Below, piece after piece: positions 17,576 through 25,709 of a stretch of DNA of 64,000 nt. The notes under the pieces were generated by a model. The model had not been told where the DNA came from. It ran no database searches and saw nothing but the letters and a program-made list of their open reading frames with translations. Within the stretch, counting starts at the first letter, position 1; the number at the start of each line of letters is the position of its first letter. Origin of the DNA: Calidifontibacillus oryziterrae (lineage in GTDB: Bacteria > Bacillota > Bacilli > Bacillales > Bacillaceae_J); the NCBI RefSeq assembly GCF_000331575.1, contig NZ_KB223527.1, positions 407,842-471,841 of the forward strand. The letters run 5' to 3'. Both the position numbers and the translations under genes were made by a program.

Positions 17576-17603
17576 TAACCTATGTGAACAAAGGGGTACA
17601 TGT
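17576..17603 (-). promoter_or_regulatory. Sigma-K-type promoter of cotD
   Basis: Minus strand: AC (17603-17602), 17-base spacer, CATAGGTTA (17584-17576). This fits the late mother-cell sigma-K pattern AC-N16/17-CATANNNTA and suits a coat gene. A GTTCAC/GTGAAC inverted repeat (17567-17589) overlaps the -10 and may be an operator. Confidence 0.65.
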
Positions 17604-17604
17604 A

Positions 17605-17919
17605 CTAATTGAAACACCTATTTTTAGATTTATTGTATGTAAATTCAATTTCATCATTTTTTTCATTATAATCAACTGAAAAGTCATGTCCATCAAAAAA
17701 CCATTCACTACTTTCTTCTATGTAAAATGTAATTCCATCGATCTCAGTACTGACAGCCATATTGACAGGCGTATTATCTTTTGAAAAACCTAGCGCAAAA
17801 CTTTGTTGGATAGGACTTGTCCCATAAATTTGCGAATAAAATTTCACCATGTCTCCTCGTTTTAGCCCAAATTCTTCCTTAAACCATTTGAGTGCTACAT
17901 CACTTATTTGTATGTCCAA
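17605..17919 (-). CDS. HesB/YneR-like protein without iron-sulfur cysteines
   Basis: 104 residues of the HesB/IscA-like fold (VALKWFKEEFGLKRGD at the start, ITFYIEESSEWFF later). A-type Fe-S carriers keep one Cys in the middle and a CGC near the C-terminus; here the only Cys is three residues from the end, so cluster binding is unlikely. This matches the YneR branch seen in Bacillus, of unknown function. I chose TTG 17919 because GGAG lies 8 bases upstream; a GTG three codons earlier overlaps the ribosome site. Confidence 0.8.
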   Translation of the reverse strand: MDIQISDVALKWFKEEFGLKRGDMVKFYSQIYGTSPIQQSFALGFSKDNTPVNMAVSTEIDGITFYIEESSEWFFDGHDFSVDYNEKNDEIEFTYNKSKNRCFN

Positions 17920-18122
17920 AACGTTCACTCCTTCAATTGCTTCTATTGCCCAACTATATTATTCACTGCAGACTTTTTTTATATGTATTCCATCATAGGC
18001 GGTGATTCCTCGTAAGGTGTGTCTTTCCGATTCTAGCTGTAAGAAGCATTAATCCATTTGCCAATCCTACTACTATTCTGTAAATTGATATTATTGGAAT
18101 ATCCAACAGAGGTGATTGAGTA

Positions 18123-18806
18123 GTGGAGAAAACTGTAAGAGATCGTATTTTGGAAATGGTGGACAAGGACTATCAGAAGTTCTCAAGTTCTTTGAACCCA
18201 AATGTAGACAATATTTTAGGCGTTCGACTGCCAAATTTAAGAAGGCTTGCCAAAGAAATTGCCAAAGGAGATTGGCAAAACTACATCAATACCGCTCAAA
18301 ATGAATACTTTGAGGAAACTATGCTACAAGGAATGGTTATCGGCACCATAAAAGCGGATATTGAGGAAGTTTTACGCTATGTTACTGATTTCGTTCCAAA
18401 AATTGATAACTGGTCTGTTTGTGATAGCTTTTGTTCAAGTTTAAAAATAGTTAAAAATCATCGAGTTCGTGTTTGGGAGTTTTTGCAATCATATTTTTCT
18501 TCAAAAAAAGAATATGAACTACGATTTGCCATCGTCATGTTGCTGAACTACTATATTGATGATCGTTACCTTCATGATGTCCTCGCCCGTTTGGATCAAG
18601 TTAAACATGAAGGTTATTATGTAAAAATGGCAGTTGCTTGGGCATTATCAATTTGTTTTATAAAGTATCCACAAGAAACGTTTGTATATTTAAAACATAA
18701 CAACCTTGATAACTTCACTTATAACAAAGCTTTACAAAAAATCACTGAATCTCTCCGAATAGATAAGGAAACAAAAAAGACCATACGCAGCATGAAGCGT
18801 AAATAG
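18123..18806 (+). CDS. DNA alkylation repair protein, AlkD-like glycosylase
   Basis: 227 residues of HEAT-like helical repeats, as in AlkD DNA glycosylases that remove 3-methyl and 7-methyl purines. NWSVCDSF (near residue 99) carries the W-x3-D active-site pair of the family, and MAVAWALS (near 178) is the second conserved helix. There is no membrane segment. Starts at GTG 18123 with a GAGGTGATT site upstream. Single gene, convergent with the transporter downstream. The substrate range cannot be told from sequence. Confidence 0.88.
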   Translation: MEKTVRDRILEMVDKDYQKFSSSLNPNVDNILGVRLPNLRRLAKEIAKGDWQNYINTAQNEYFEETMLQGMVIGTIKADIEEVLRYVTDFVPKIDNWSVCDSFCSSLKIVKNHRVRVWEFLQSYFSSKKEYELRFAIVMLLNYYIDDRYLHDVLARLDQVKHEGYYVKMAVAWALSICFIKYPQETFVYLKHNNLDNFTYNKALQKITESLRIDKETKKTIRSMKRK

Positions 18807-18865
18807 ATTGTTGAGGCTGACTCATAATGGGCCTGCCTCAATGGATGAACAGACTATTGAATAGT

Positions 18866-20233
18866 TTATTGGCTTGCGGCCTTTCGGAGTAGCACAATCG
18901 TCGTAATAAAGGCAGACATTGCAATAATAACAAGGACAATAAAGATGGTATGTAGACTTGCTTCGAGTACACTGCCTTTGAGCTCATCACTTAACCACAA
19001 TCCAGAAATTCCAATTCCAATTGCCTGGCCTAAGTTTCGCATTAGATTATTCGACCCCATGGCAGCTCCCCGAAGTCTCCAATCAACAGCAGATTGCACA
19101 GCAACTGTAAAGGTTGTAAATGATAAACCAAACCCCACTCCTATAATCGCCGTTTCAGCCATGATTAATGGAACAGTTGAATGCGCATCAAGAAAACTCA
19201 AGCCGATGCAGCCAAGCAAAATTAAGAAAATTCCAAGTGCAGCAATCCGGCCAAAGGATTGTGTTTTACTAAGCCATCTACCTGCTAAAACAGCGCCAAT
19301 TAACCAGGTCACTGATATTGGCATCATCGCAATACCCGATAAAGTTGCATTTAACAAAAGCACTCCTTGTACCCATAGCGGAATATAAAACGAAACTGTA
19401 ATTAATATAAAGCTAATTAGAAATCCAGCAATGTTTGCTACGGAAATCAAGCGGATTTTAAATAGCGAAAGGGGTAACATCGGTTCCTTTGCTCGCGCTT
19501 CAATCCAAATAAACAATCCAATCCCCACAAATGCAACTACAAAGAATGCTAAAATACTGCTTGCAGCATTTTCATAATCCTTCAATAATGTTAAAGCATA
19601 TAAAAAAGCGCTCATGCTGACGGCAAAGGTTAATATTCCAGGGTAATCAATAATTTGATTCTTTCTTTCAATCTGCTCATATAAGGCAGTTCCCAAAAGA
19701 ATAAGTGAAATGATTCCAAAAGGTAAGTTCAAAAAGAAAATCCAATGCCAAGATATCGTGTCAACGATGAATCCACCCGTCAACGGACCTACGATAGCTG
19801 CTATACCCCAGACACTGCTAATCAAACCTTGAACTCTAGCACGTTGTTCAAATGTAAAGACATCACCAATAATCGTAAAAGGAATGGTCGTTAATGCTCC
19901 TGCCCCTAATCCTTGAATTAGACGAAATAAGACGAGCTGTCCCATTGTTTGCGAAAAACCTGAAAGCATTGAGCCAACTAGAAATATAATTACACCAATT
20001 GTAAACATCAATTTTCTACCATATAAATCAGCTAGCTTACCAAATATTGGAGTAGTAATAACGAGAGCTAGTAAATAAACAGAGATCACCCATGTATATA
20101 AGTGGCTTCCCCCTAGATCCTCGACTATTTTTGGCATAGCCGTACTTACTATTGTACCTTCTATCGCTGTTAAAAATGTTGCTATTAATAATGAAATAAC
20201 AACATTTCTTTCTTTCGTTTGTCCCTTCATCAT
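18866..20233 (-). CDS. MFS drug:H+ antiporter, DHA2 (EmrB/QacA) type
   Basis: 455 residues with about 14 membrane helices. Motif A is GKLADLYGRKLMF after helix 2, and the antiporter motif C is seen as GIAAIVGPLTGGFIVD in helix 5. ATFLTAIEGTIVSTAMPKI in helix 1 is typical of DHA2 exporters. It would pump small hydrophobic or cationic compounds outward using the proton gradient; the substrate is unknown. No regulator gene lies beside it, unlike many drug exporters. The start ATG at 20233 follows AAGGAGAGAG. Confidence 0.88.
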   Translation of the reverse strand: MMKGQTKERNVVISLLIATFLTAIEGTIVSTAMPKIVEDLGGSHLYTWVISVYLLALVITTPIFGKLADLYGRKLMFTIGVIIFLVGSMLSGFSQTMGQLVLFRLIQGLGAGALTTIPFTIIGDVFTFEQRARVQGLISSVWGIAAIVGPLTGGFIVDTISWHWIFFLNLPFGIISLILLGTALYEQIERKNQIIDYPGILTFAVSMSAFLYALTLLKDYENAASSILAFFVVAFVGIGLFIWIEARAKEPMLPLSLFKIRLISVANIAGFLISFILITVSFYIPLWVQGVLLLNATLSGIAMMPISVTWLIGAVLAGRWLSKTQSFGRIAALGIFLILLGCIGLSFLDAHSTVPLIMAETAIIGVGFGLSFTTFTVAVQSAVDWRLRGAAMGSNNLMRNLGQAIGIGISGLWLSDELKGSVLEASLHTIFIVLVIIAMSAFITTIVLLRKAASQ

Positions 20234-20358
20234 TTCTCTCTCCTTGAAATCTAAACACTTATATCCTATGATATCGTATTACTTATTATATGAAAAAGAA
20301 AAAGCAACTCTTTTATCAGAATTGCAATAATAAAAATTCAAAACTCTATAATGAAGGG

Positions 20359-20808
20359 TTATTCTCTATTCTTTAGGTTTTCTACTTCATTAGGTGCTAG
20401 TTCTTCAGCAGCCTCTGTTTGATATTGTAAATTCCCTGCAGTCTTTTCATTTCTTTGTCTGTCTTTCTTATCTATATTTCTAGATAGATAATTATGGAAA
20501 AAGTATTCAAATAGTGTTAGCCCAAGAGCAGCAATTAACGTCATTTCATATAAATTCCAAGTCAATACTTCATTTCTATTTAAAAGCCACATAATCAAAA
20601 ACGCAAGACCAAAGTCGGCAATAGTGGCTACTAAATTATTCGACCTAGGTAAAATTAGGCGATCACCTATAATATAAGAGATTACACCTACCATTAACGA
20701 TGTGAAAAAAATTCTTCCGACTGACATATCTGTAAAAATTCCGAAAACAATGTACAAAAGAACAAAACTGGAAATTAATTTAAGTAATAGTGCTTTTAAA
20801 TGGTCCAT
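20359..20808 (-). CDS. DUF2512 (YndM-like) membrane protein
   Basis: 149 residues: four membrane helices in the first 110, then a charged cytoplasmic tail (NIDKKDRQRNEKT). MDHLKALLLKLISSF at the start and IIGDRLILPRSNNLVATIADFG in the middle match the DUF2512/YndM family of spore-formers, whose role is unknown. I use ATG 20808 because GAAGGGG is placed correctly upstream; a longer frame would add 16 lysine- and asparagine-rich residues with no ribosome site. Confidence 0.8.
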   Translation of the reverse strand: MDHLKALLLKLISSFVLLYIVFGIFTDMSVGRIFFTSLMVGVISYIIGDRLILPRSNNLVATIADFGLAFLIMWLLNRNEVLTWNLYEMTLIAALGLTLFEYFFHNYLSRNIDKKDRQRNEKTAGNLQYQTEAAEELAPNEVENLKNRE

Positions 20809-21015
20809 TTTAAAAACCCCTTCTTTATTTTTATTTTTCAAAATTATTATTTGCAATAGGTAATTTTATATGTATATCAACTTTAATGAATAAATCTGAA
20901 AGAAAAAAGTGAATATAAAGGTTGTATCGTCGTAATAATGAATAATTTAGGAGAAAATGACGAAAAATTATAAAATGATTAAGTAGATTTCAATAAATTA
21001 TGAGGAGTGTCAACG

Positions 21016-21264
21016 ATGGAGCAAACTGAGTTAAGAAATACGCTTACGTTTTTAAGTTCGGAGTTAAATCGAATACAAACGGTTGCAGGAACACTATCGA
21101 CTGTAGAAAGCCAACATTATAAGGATTTAACAAATATGGGTGATGATAAGCTCAATCAAATTGCAATTGAGGAACAAAGTGCAGCAAGACAACTAGGTGA
21201 AATTAAACAAATTTGTATTTCTCTTTCTCAAAAAATTGACCAATTAAACAACCAAAACGGGTGA
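21016..21264 (+). CDS. Small helical protein of unknown function
   Basis: 82 residues with no Trp, Pro or membrane segment, predicted to be almost all helix with heptad-like leucines and many Gln and Glu (LRNTLTFLSSELNRIQ, IAIEEQSAARQLGEIKQ). ATG 21016 is chosen over GTG 21007 because AGGAG lies 8 bases before it. It ends 7 bases before the FMN protein gene, so the two form an operon and may act together. I do not recognise the family. Confidence 0.65.
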   Translation: MEQTELRNTLTFLSSELNRIQTVAGTLSTVESQHYKDLTNMGDDKLNQIAIEEQSAARQLGEIKQICISLSQKIDQLNNQNG

Positions 21265-21271
21265 CAAGAAC

Positions 21272-22705
21272 ATGTTTAATAAACTTATTAGTAATATTGT
21301 CAGAAGTATTGTAAATGAAACAGTTGACAAAGCTTTAGAAAGAATGGCTAGAGACCAATACACGGAAAATATCTTTGAAATGATACCTATTTCTAAAAAG
21401 GTTGGAACCATTAATTTGATGGAAACAGTCATTCGCTCTAGTCAGGGACAACCGCCTGAAAGACCACTAGGGTCACATCACCACTTCTCACCATGGGAGA
21501 AATTGCTGTTTAATCCGGTCCATTTATTCCGGTTTCCAACCCCGGAAAACGTCAGCATTTCTTCATCAGTTACTATAGGAAAACGTGCAAAAAAACCAAT
21601 AACCCTGTCAATTCCAATTATGATTGCTGCCATGTCATTTGGGGGAGCGTTAAGTAAAAGTGCTAAAATTGCATTAGCAAAAGCTGCTTCGAAAATTGGT
21701 ACGGCTACTAACACAGGTGAAGCAGGTTTAATGGAAGAGGAACGAGAAGCTGCTTCGATATTAATTGGCCAGTATAATCGCGGTGGTTGGCTCAATAGTC
21801 CAGAAAAGTATAAGCAACTAGATGGAATTGAAATCCAACTCGGACAAGGGGCACAAGGTTCAACACCACAACGAACTGCAGCTAAAAATATTGGTGAGGA
21901 CTACCGAAAAGTATTCAACCTTTCCGAAGGAGAGGATGCGGTTATCCGTTCCCGTCTCCCTGGGATCGATACAAAAGAACAATTTATTGAACTAGTACGC
22001 AAACTTCAAAATGAAACAGGTGTGCCTGTTGGTTTGAAAATAGCTGCTACCCATCATTTAGAAAAGGAATTACAGATTGCAATAGAGGCTGGCGTTGATT
22101 TCGTAACAGTCGATGGTGCCGAAGGCGGGACGCATGGTGGCGCTCCAATTTTGGAGGATGATGTTGGTCTACCTACACTATTTGCAATATCAAGGGCAGC
22201 AAAATATTTTAGAAAAAAAGGAGTTACTACTGATATTAGCCTTTTGGCTACTGGCGGCCTTAAAACTCCAGGCGACTATTTAAAGGCAATGGCATTAGGC
22301 GCTGACGCAGTCTACATAGGTACGATTGCTGTCATGGCTTTAGTTGGGGACCAAATGACAAAAGCACTTCCGTTTGAACCACCTACTGATCTAGTTGTAT
22401 ACAACGCAAAAGCTACCGATCAGTTAGACATAGAGCGAAGTGCTAAAAATTTATTTCATTATTTTAATGCAGCTACCCAAGAAATGGGCCTCGTTTGCTA
22501 CTCTCTTGGAAAAACAAGTCTTTCTGATGTGACAGAAACCGATTTATGTACATTGGATCCATTCTTATCAAAGGCATTAGGGATTGACCTTGGCTATGTA
22601 GCACCTGAAGAGCAGCAACAATTTTTTAATAGCTTTTCGGCGATTATCGATCCACAGGTCCCGATTCATCCTGAAATTGAACCATCGCAACAGCAATTAC
22701 ATTAA
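21272..22705 (+). CDS. GltB-like FMN-binding protein, stand-alone synthase domain (YerD-like)
   Basis: 477 residues corresponding to the FMN/synthase barrel of glutamate synthase, without the glutaminase, central or GXGXG domains. IMIAAMSFGGALSKSAK, IQLGQGAQGS and TVDGAEGGTHGGAP are the FMN- and 2-oxoglutarate-site motifs. The Cys triad that holds the 3Fe-4S cluster in the full enzyme (seen in the gltB at 42600) is absent. An N-terminal segment of about 40 residues is predicted helical and may be membrane-associated. The reaction is unknown: glutamate synthase-like or another FMN oxidoreductase. Paired with the small helical protein upstream. Confidence 0.85.
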   Translation: MFNKLISNIVRSIVNETVDKALERMARDQYTENIFEMIPISKKVGTINLMETVIRSSQGQPPERPLGSHHHFSPWEKLLFNPVHLFRFPTPENVSISSSVTIGKRAKKPITLSIPIMIAAMSFGGALSKSAKIALAKAASKIGTATNTGEAGLMEEEREAASILIGQYNRGGWLNSPEKYKQLDGIEIQLGQGAQGSTPQRTAAKNIGEDYRKVFNLSEGEDAVIRSRLPGIDTKEQFIELVRKLQNETGVPVGLKIAATHHLEKELQIAIEAGVDFVTVDGAEGGTHGGAPILEDDVGLPTLFAISRAAKYFRKKGVTTDISLLATGGLKTPGDYLKAMALGADAVYIGTIAVMALVGDQMTKALPFEPPTDLVVYNAKATDQLDIERSAKNLFHYFNAATQEMGLVCYSLGKTSLSDVTETDLCTLDPFLSKALGIDLGYVAPEEQQQFFNSFSAIIDPQVPIHPEIEPSQQQLH

Positions 22706-22715
22706 TACTTCCAAG

Positions 22716-22746
22716 AGTGGCAGTCTTAATAATAAAGACTGCCACT
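22716..22746. terminator. Bidirectional terminator
   Basis: AGTGGCAGTCTT/AAGACTGCCACT, a perfect 12-bp stem with a 7-base loop between two convergent genes; the sequence on each side is AT-rich with only short T runs. Confidence 0.7.
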
Positions 22747-22784
22747 TAAAATTTTATCGCCTTATCATGAATAATTTCTTTATG

Positions 22785-23927
22785 TCATTTCCCGATACGA
22801 ACTAAAATATCCTCAATGATTTCATATGGTTCTTGAATAGCAATTTGTTTGTGGTAATCGTCTATTGATTTTTCAAATCTTTCCATTATTTGCTTGTTCA
22901 TTAAGAAAGAATAAAGAAGCTCGTCCACTGGTTTGGTTTCTTTACGCCAATTTCTTACATCAAAAATGACCCTCATTTTTTTCAATTGCTTAACATTTAT
23001 TTCTTCTTGTCCAGGTAAAGCATCATAAACAAAAATAGGCTTTCTTTTAAATAAGCATTCACTTATCGTAACTCCACCCGGCTTTGTTAAAATAGCATCT
23101 GATTTATCATATAATTCATCCATTTCTTTTCTACATTCGATATATTTCAATGGAGTAATGGTCGATTGATTACGTTTCTTCAACTTACTAAACAACTTTT
23201 CATTTTTCCCACATAACACATGAAAATGTATATTTCTATTTTCTCCTATTCTTTCGACCAATTCCTCAATTGCCCCAACTCCCATATTCCCACCAGTAAT
23301 TAAACAAGAAAAACTAGAGGATGATTTTAACGAATTCCTCTTTTCTCTATATTTTTGGATTTTTTTATGAATTGGAATTCCAGTAACAAAGATCTGGTCA
23401 CTATTTAATCCTTTACGAAGTAAATACTGTTTCATAAAATGAGATGGTACAAAATGATAATCAATATGTTCAATCCCCCAAAAATGGTGAATAAAATAAT
23501 CTGTATAAATATTAACTACTGGAATTTCTAACTCGTTGATTCCTTTTAAATAATTTAGCATATATGATGGTAAAGCATGTGAACATACGATAAGATTAGG
23601 TTTCTTCTCCTTAATTAATTTCTGCATAGACTTCAAAAATAGCGCCTCATACAAACGATACTGTTTGTTCTTCTCAAGATTTTTATATACAGAAGCTTGA
23701 TAAATTACATTATAAGTTCCTGGCAATAATTGAATCCATTTTAAATAAACATTGGAAACGAGAGATTCAATTTTCCCGTAACTATACGAAAGAATATCAA
23801 TTTTTTCACAACAAATATCGGCATTTCTATTTATAAGTTCTTCTAATATAGCATTCGCTACTTGATGATGGCCTGATGGAATTTGTAAAAAAGGTAAAAA
23901 CAAAATAGATTTTGTTGATTGGTTCAT
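22785..23927 (-). CDS. ykoN: UgtP/MGDG-synthase-like glycosyltransferase, YkoN-like
   Basis: 380-residue GT28-type glycosyltransferase. The N-terminal acceptor half starts with the family motif LPFLQIPSGHHQVANA; the C-terminal half binds the sugar nucleotide (LITGGNMGVGAIEE, then TKPGGVTISECLFKRKP, the classic GPGGxTxxE-like site). Relatives add sugars to diacylglycerol on the cytoplasmic face of the membrane. In B. subtilis ykoN lies with ykoP and ykoQ, and homologues of both follow here, so the identity is well supported although the lipid or other acceptor is not known. Confidence 0.82.
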   Translation of the reverse strand: MNQSTKSILFLPFLQIPSGHHQVANAILEELINRNADICCEKIDILSYSYGKIESLVSNVYLKWIQLLPGTYNVIYQASVYKNLEKNKQYRLYEALFLKSMQKLIKEKKPNLIVCSHALPSYMLNYLKGINELEIPVVNIYTDYFIHHFWGIEHIDYHFVPSHFMKQYLLRKGLNSDQIFVTGIPIHKKIQKYREKRNSLKSSSSFSCLITGGNMGVGAIEELVERIGENRNIHFHVLCGKNEKLFSKLKKRNQSTITPLKYIECRKEMDELYDKSDAILTKPGGVTISECLFKRKPIFVYDALPGQEEINVKQLKKMRVIFDVRNWRKETKPVDELLYSFLMNKQIMERFEKSIDDYHKQIAIQEPYEIIEDILVRIGK

Positions 23928-24054
23928 AAATTAGACCCTCAATTTTTATGTCATATATTATTTAAACAAATCCCAATTGGATGTGATTCCACCAATTACC
24001 GTAACAACAAGGAAATTATTCTTGTATAATCTTATACAGAAAGGAGTGACACTC

Positions 24055-24906
24055 TTGTATTTTCTGCTTTACTCTATATTAATTATTTTATTGTTGTATT
24101 TAATTAAAAAAGCTAATAATAATACGAAAGACATCATCATTAATACTATTCAAATTAACCAAGATAAAACAACTGGACAGCTTCCTGTTTTAAATATATT
24201 GCAACTTTCTGATCTACATCTTGAAAATATATCAATCTCACCAACAGAACTTATTAAAAAGGTAAACGATAAAGATATTGATATAATTGCCTTAACAGGA
24301 GATTTCCTCGACCGAAAATCAACCATTCCAAAGCTTCAACCATATTTAAAAGCTCTTACTACATTAGATCCAAAATACGGTATTTACGCTGTATTAGGTA
24401 ATCATGATTATGTTTTACGCGGAAAAAACCTGCAATTATTGAAGGATACGTTACGTCAAAACAACTGTAAAATAATGACAAATGAAAATCACGCCATTTA
24501 TGTTCAAGGTAGACGAGTAAATATTATTGGAATTGATGATTTCAGCACAAATCGTAGTAATCTGGAACTCTCCTATAATGGACTTAAAGAAGGAACAAAC
24601 CTAGTGTTGACCCATGACCCCAATATTGTTCTTCAAATGAAGGATTACCATTTCGACTATTTGTTAGCAGGTCATTTCCATGGTGGACAAATTTGTTATC
24701 CAAAAGCTTACCATCTAGCAAAAATGGGAAAGCTGGCGAGAATGAATATTATTAAAGGACTTCATAAAGAAGACGGTAAACCATACTATATTAGCGAAGG
24801 ACTAGGTCAAACAGGTGTAAACATTCGTGTCGGTAGTAGACCTGAAATTACAATTCACAAACTAGAAATTGCAAGCACTGAAATAAAAACTTTATCTGCA
24901 ATGTAA
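24055..24906 (+). CDS. ykoQ: Membrane-anchored metallophosphoesterase, YkoQ-like
   Basis: 283 residues: an N-terminal membrane anchor (YFLLYSILIILLLYLI) and a calcineurin-type phosphoesterase domain. All metal-site motifs are present in order: SDLHLE, GDFLDRK, LGNHDY, THDP, GHFHGG. The family includes lipid phosphoesterases such as UDP-diacylglucosamine hydrolases, so a lipid substrate is plausible given the glycosyltransferase next door. TTG 24055 is chosen because AAAGGAG lies 9 bases upstream; the longer frame from 23977 has no ribosome site. Divergent from ykoN. Confidence 0.85.
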   Translation: MYFLLYSILIILLLYLIKKANNNTKDIIINTIQINQDKTTGQLPVLNILQLSDLHLENISISPTELIKKVNDKDIDIIALTGDFLDRKSTIPKLQPYLKALTTLDPKYGIYAVLGNHDYVLRGKNLQLLKDTLRQNNCKIMTNENHAIYVQGRRVNIIGIDDFSTNRSNLELSYNGLKEGTNLVLTHDPNIVLQMKDYHFDYLLAGHFHGGQICYPKAYHLAKMGKLARMNIIKGLHKEDGKPYYISEGLGQTGVNIRVGSRPEITIHKLEIASTEIKTLSAM

Positions 24907-24909
24907 TAT

Positions 24910-24936
24910 AAAGGCTGTTGATAGCAGCCTTTTTTA
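24910..24936 (+). terminator. Terminator after ykoQ
   Basis: AAAGGCTG/CAGCCTTT stem with a 7-base loop and a T tail, four bases after the stop codon. Confidence 0.85.
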
Positions 24937-24948
24937 GTTCTATAGCTC

Positions 24949-25500
24949 CTATACCTTGTATAGTTTTGACAACTTCTCCTTTGACATGAATAAGTAACTA
25001 GGAATAGAATGTTTTCCTAATGAAGGTTTAGAACCAAAAAGAAAGCAAATTGGTAAAAAAGCTGAATATTTCAACACTTTGTAAATAGGATTCGAAATCG
25101 AAAAAACTTCAAACCCAAGCCGTTCTGCACCTCTATTTAATAATGTTATCCCTATAATCCCTTTAATTTCATTTTCATGTTTATGATTTCTTACATATTG
25201 TTCTATTTTAGGTAAAGACTGTTTAACGTATTCATAAATGACTTTAGCTTTCTTTATTTCGCTTTTCACAGTAATTAGTTCAGATAATAATCTTACATTA
25301 TGGAGATGAATTTTTACCAACGTATCATTTTTATTAATTTTCGTACCGTCGGACAGAACTACTGGTTTGCCTTTGTAGCGTGTAAGTCGTACTCTGAAAA
25401 TATTGTCTGCTTCTCCTCTTTCGGAAACATAGCATAGACGTGTAAATTTAAAATAAATAGGATCGAATATCCCCCAAATCGTTAAAAGGTATTCTCTCAT
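24949..25500 (-). CDS. ykoP: YkoP-like protein of unknown function
   Basis: 183 residues, no clear signal peptide, one moderately hydrophobic stretch near the C-terminus (YSAFLPICFLFG). The opening LLTIWGIFDPIYFKFTRLCY and the later GITLLNRGAERLGFEVF resemble B. subtilis YkoP, and its position beside ykoN and ykoQ homologues supports that. No catalytic motif is visible to me. In B. subtilis the same neighbourhood contains the sigma-G genes ykoU and ykoV, so a role in spore or forespore envelope biology is possible, but that is inference. Confidence 0.75.
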   Translation of the reverse strand: MREYLLTIWGIFDPIYFKFTRLCYVSERGEADNIFRVRLTRYKGKPVVLSDGTKINKNDTLVKIHLHNVRLLSELITVKSEIKKAKVIYEYVKQSLPKIEQYVRNHKHENEIKGIIGITLLNRGAERLGFEVFSISNPIYKVLKYSAFLPICFLFGSKPSLGKHSIPSYLFMSKEKLSKLYKV

Positions 25501-25709
25501 TTACTTCTCTTCCTTTTTCATATTTTGGTTCATCATTTATATTGAAATAAGTATTATGTATTTATAATTTGAGCAATTGATCTTAACTTTATGTAAGTAC
25601 CTAAATAGCTCTCACTATGTTATTACACTTTTTACCTTCCATTATAGTAAATATTAGTCTTTGGTTAAGGTGATGATAAGTCATAATCGATCATTGCGGG
25701 GTGTCCTAT

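Noticed and set aside
18945..19388. 147-codon open frame antisense to the MFS exporter
   Set aside because: Shadow of the transporter; the translation shows no domain and lacks a ribosome site.
25501..25600. Sigma-G promoter upstream of ykoP
   Set aside because: A CATAATA -10-like word exists, but no GHATR element occurs 17-18 bases upstream.
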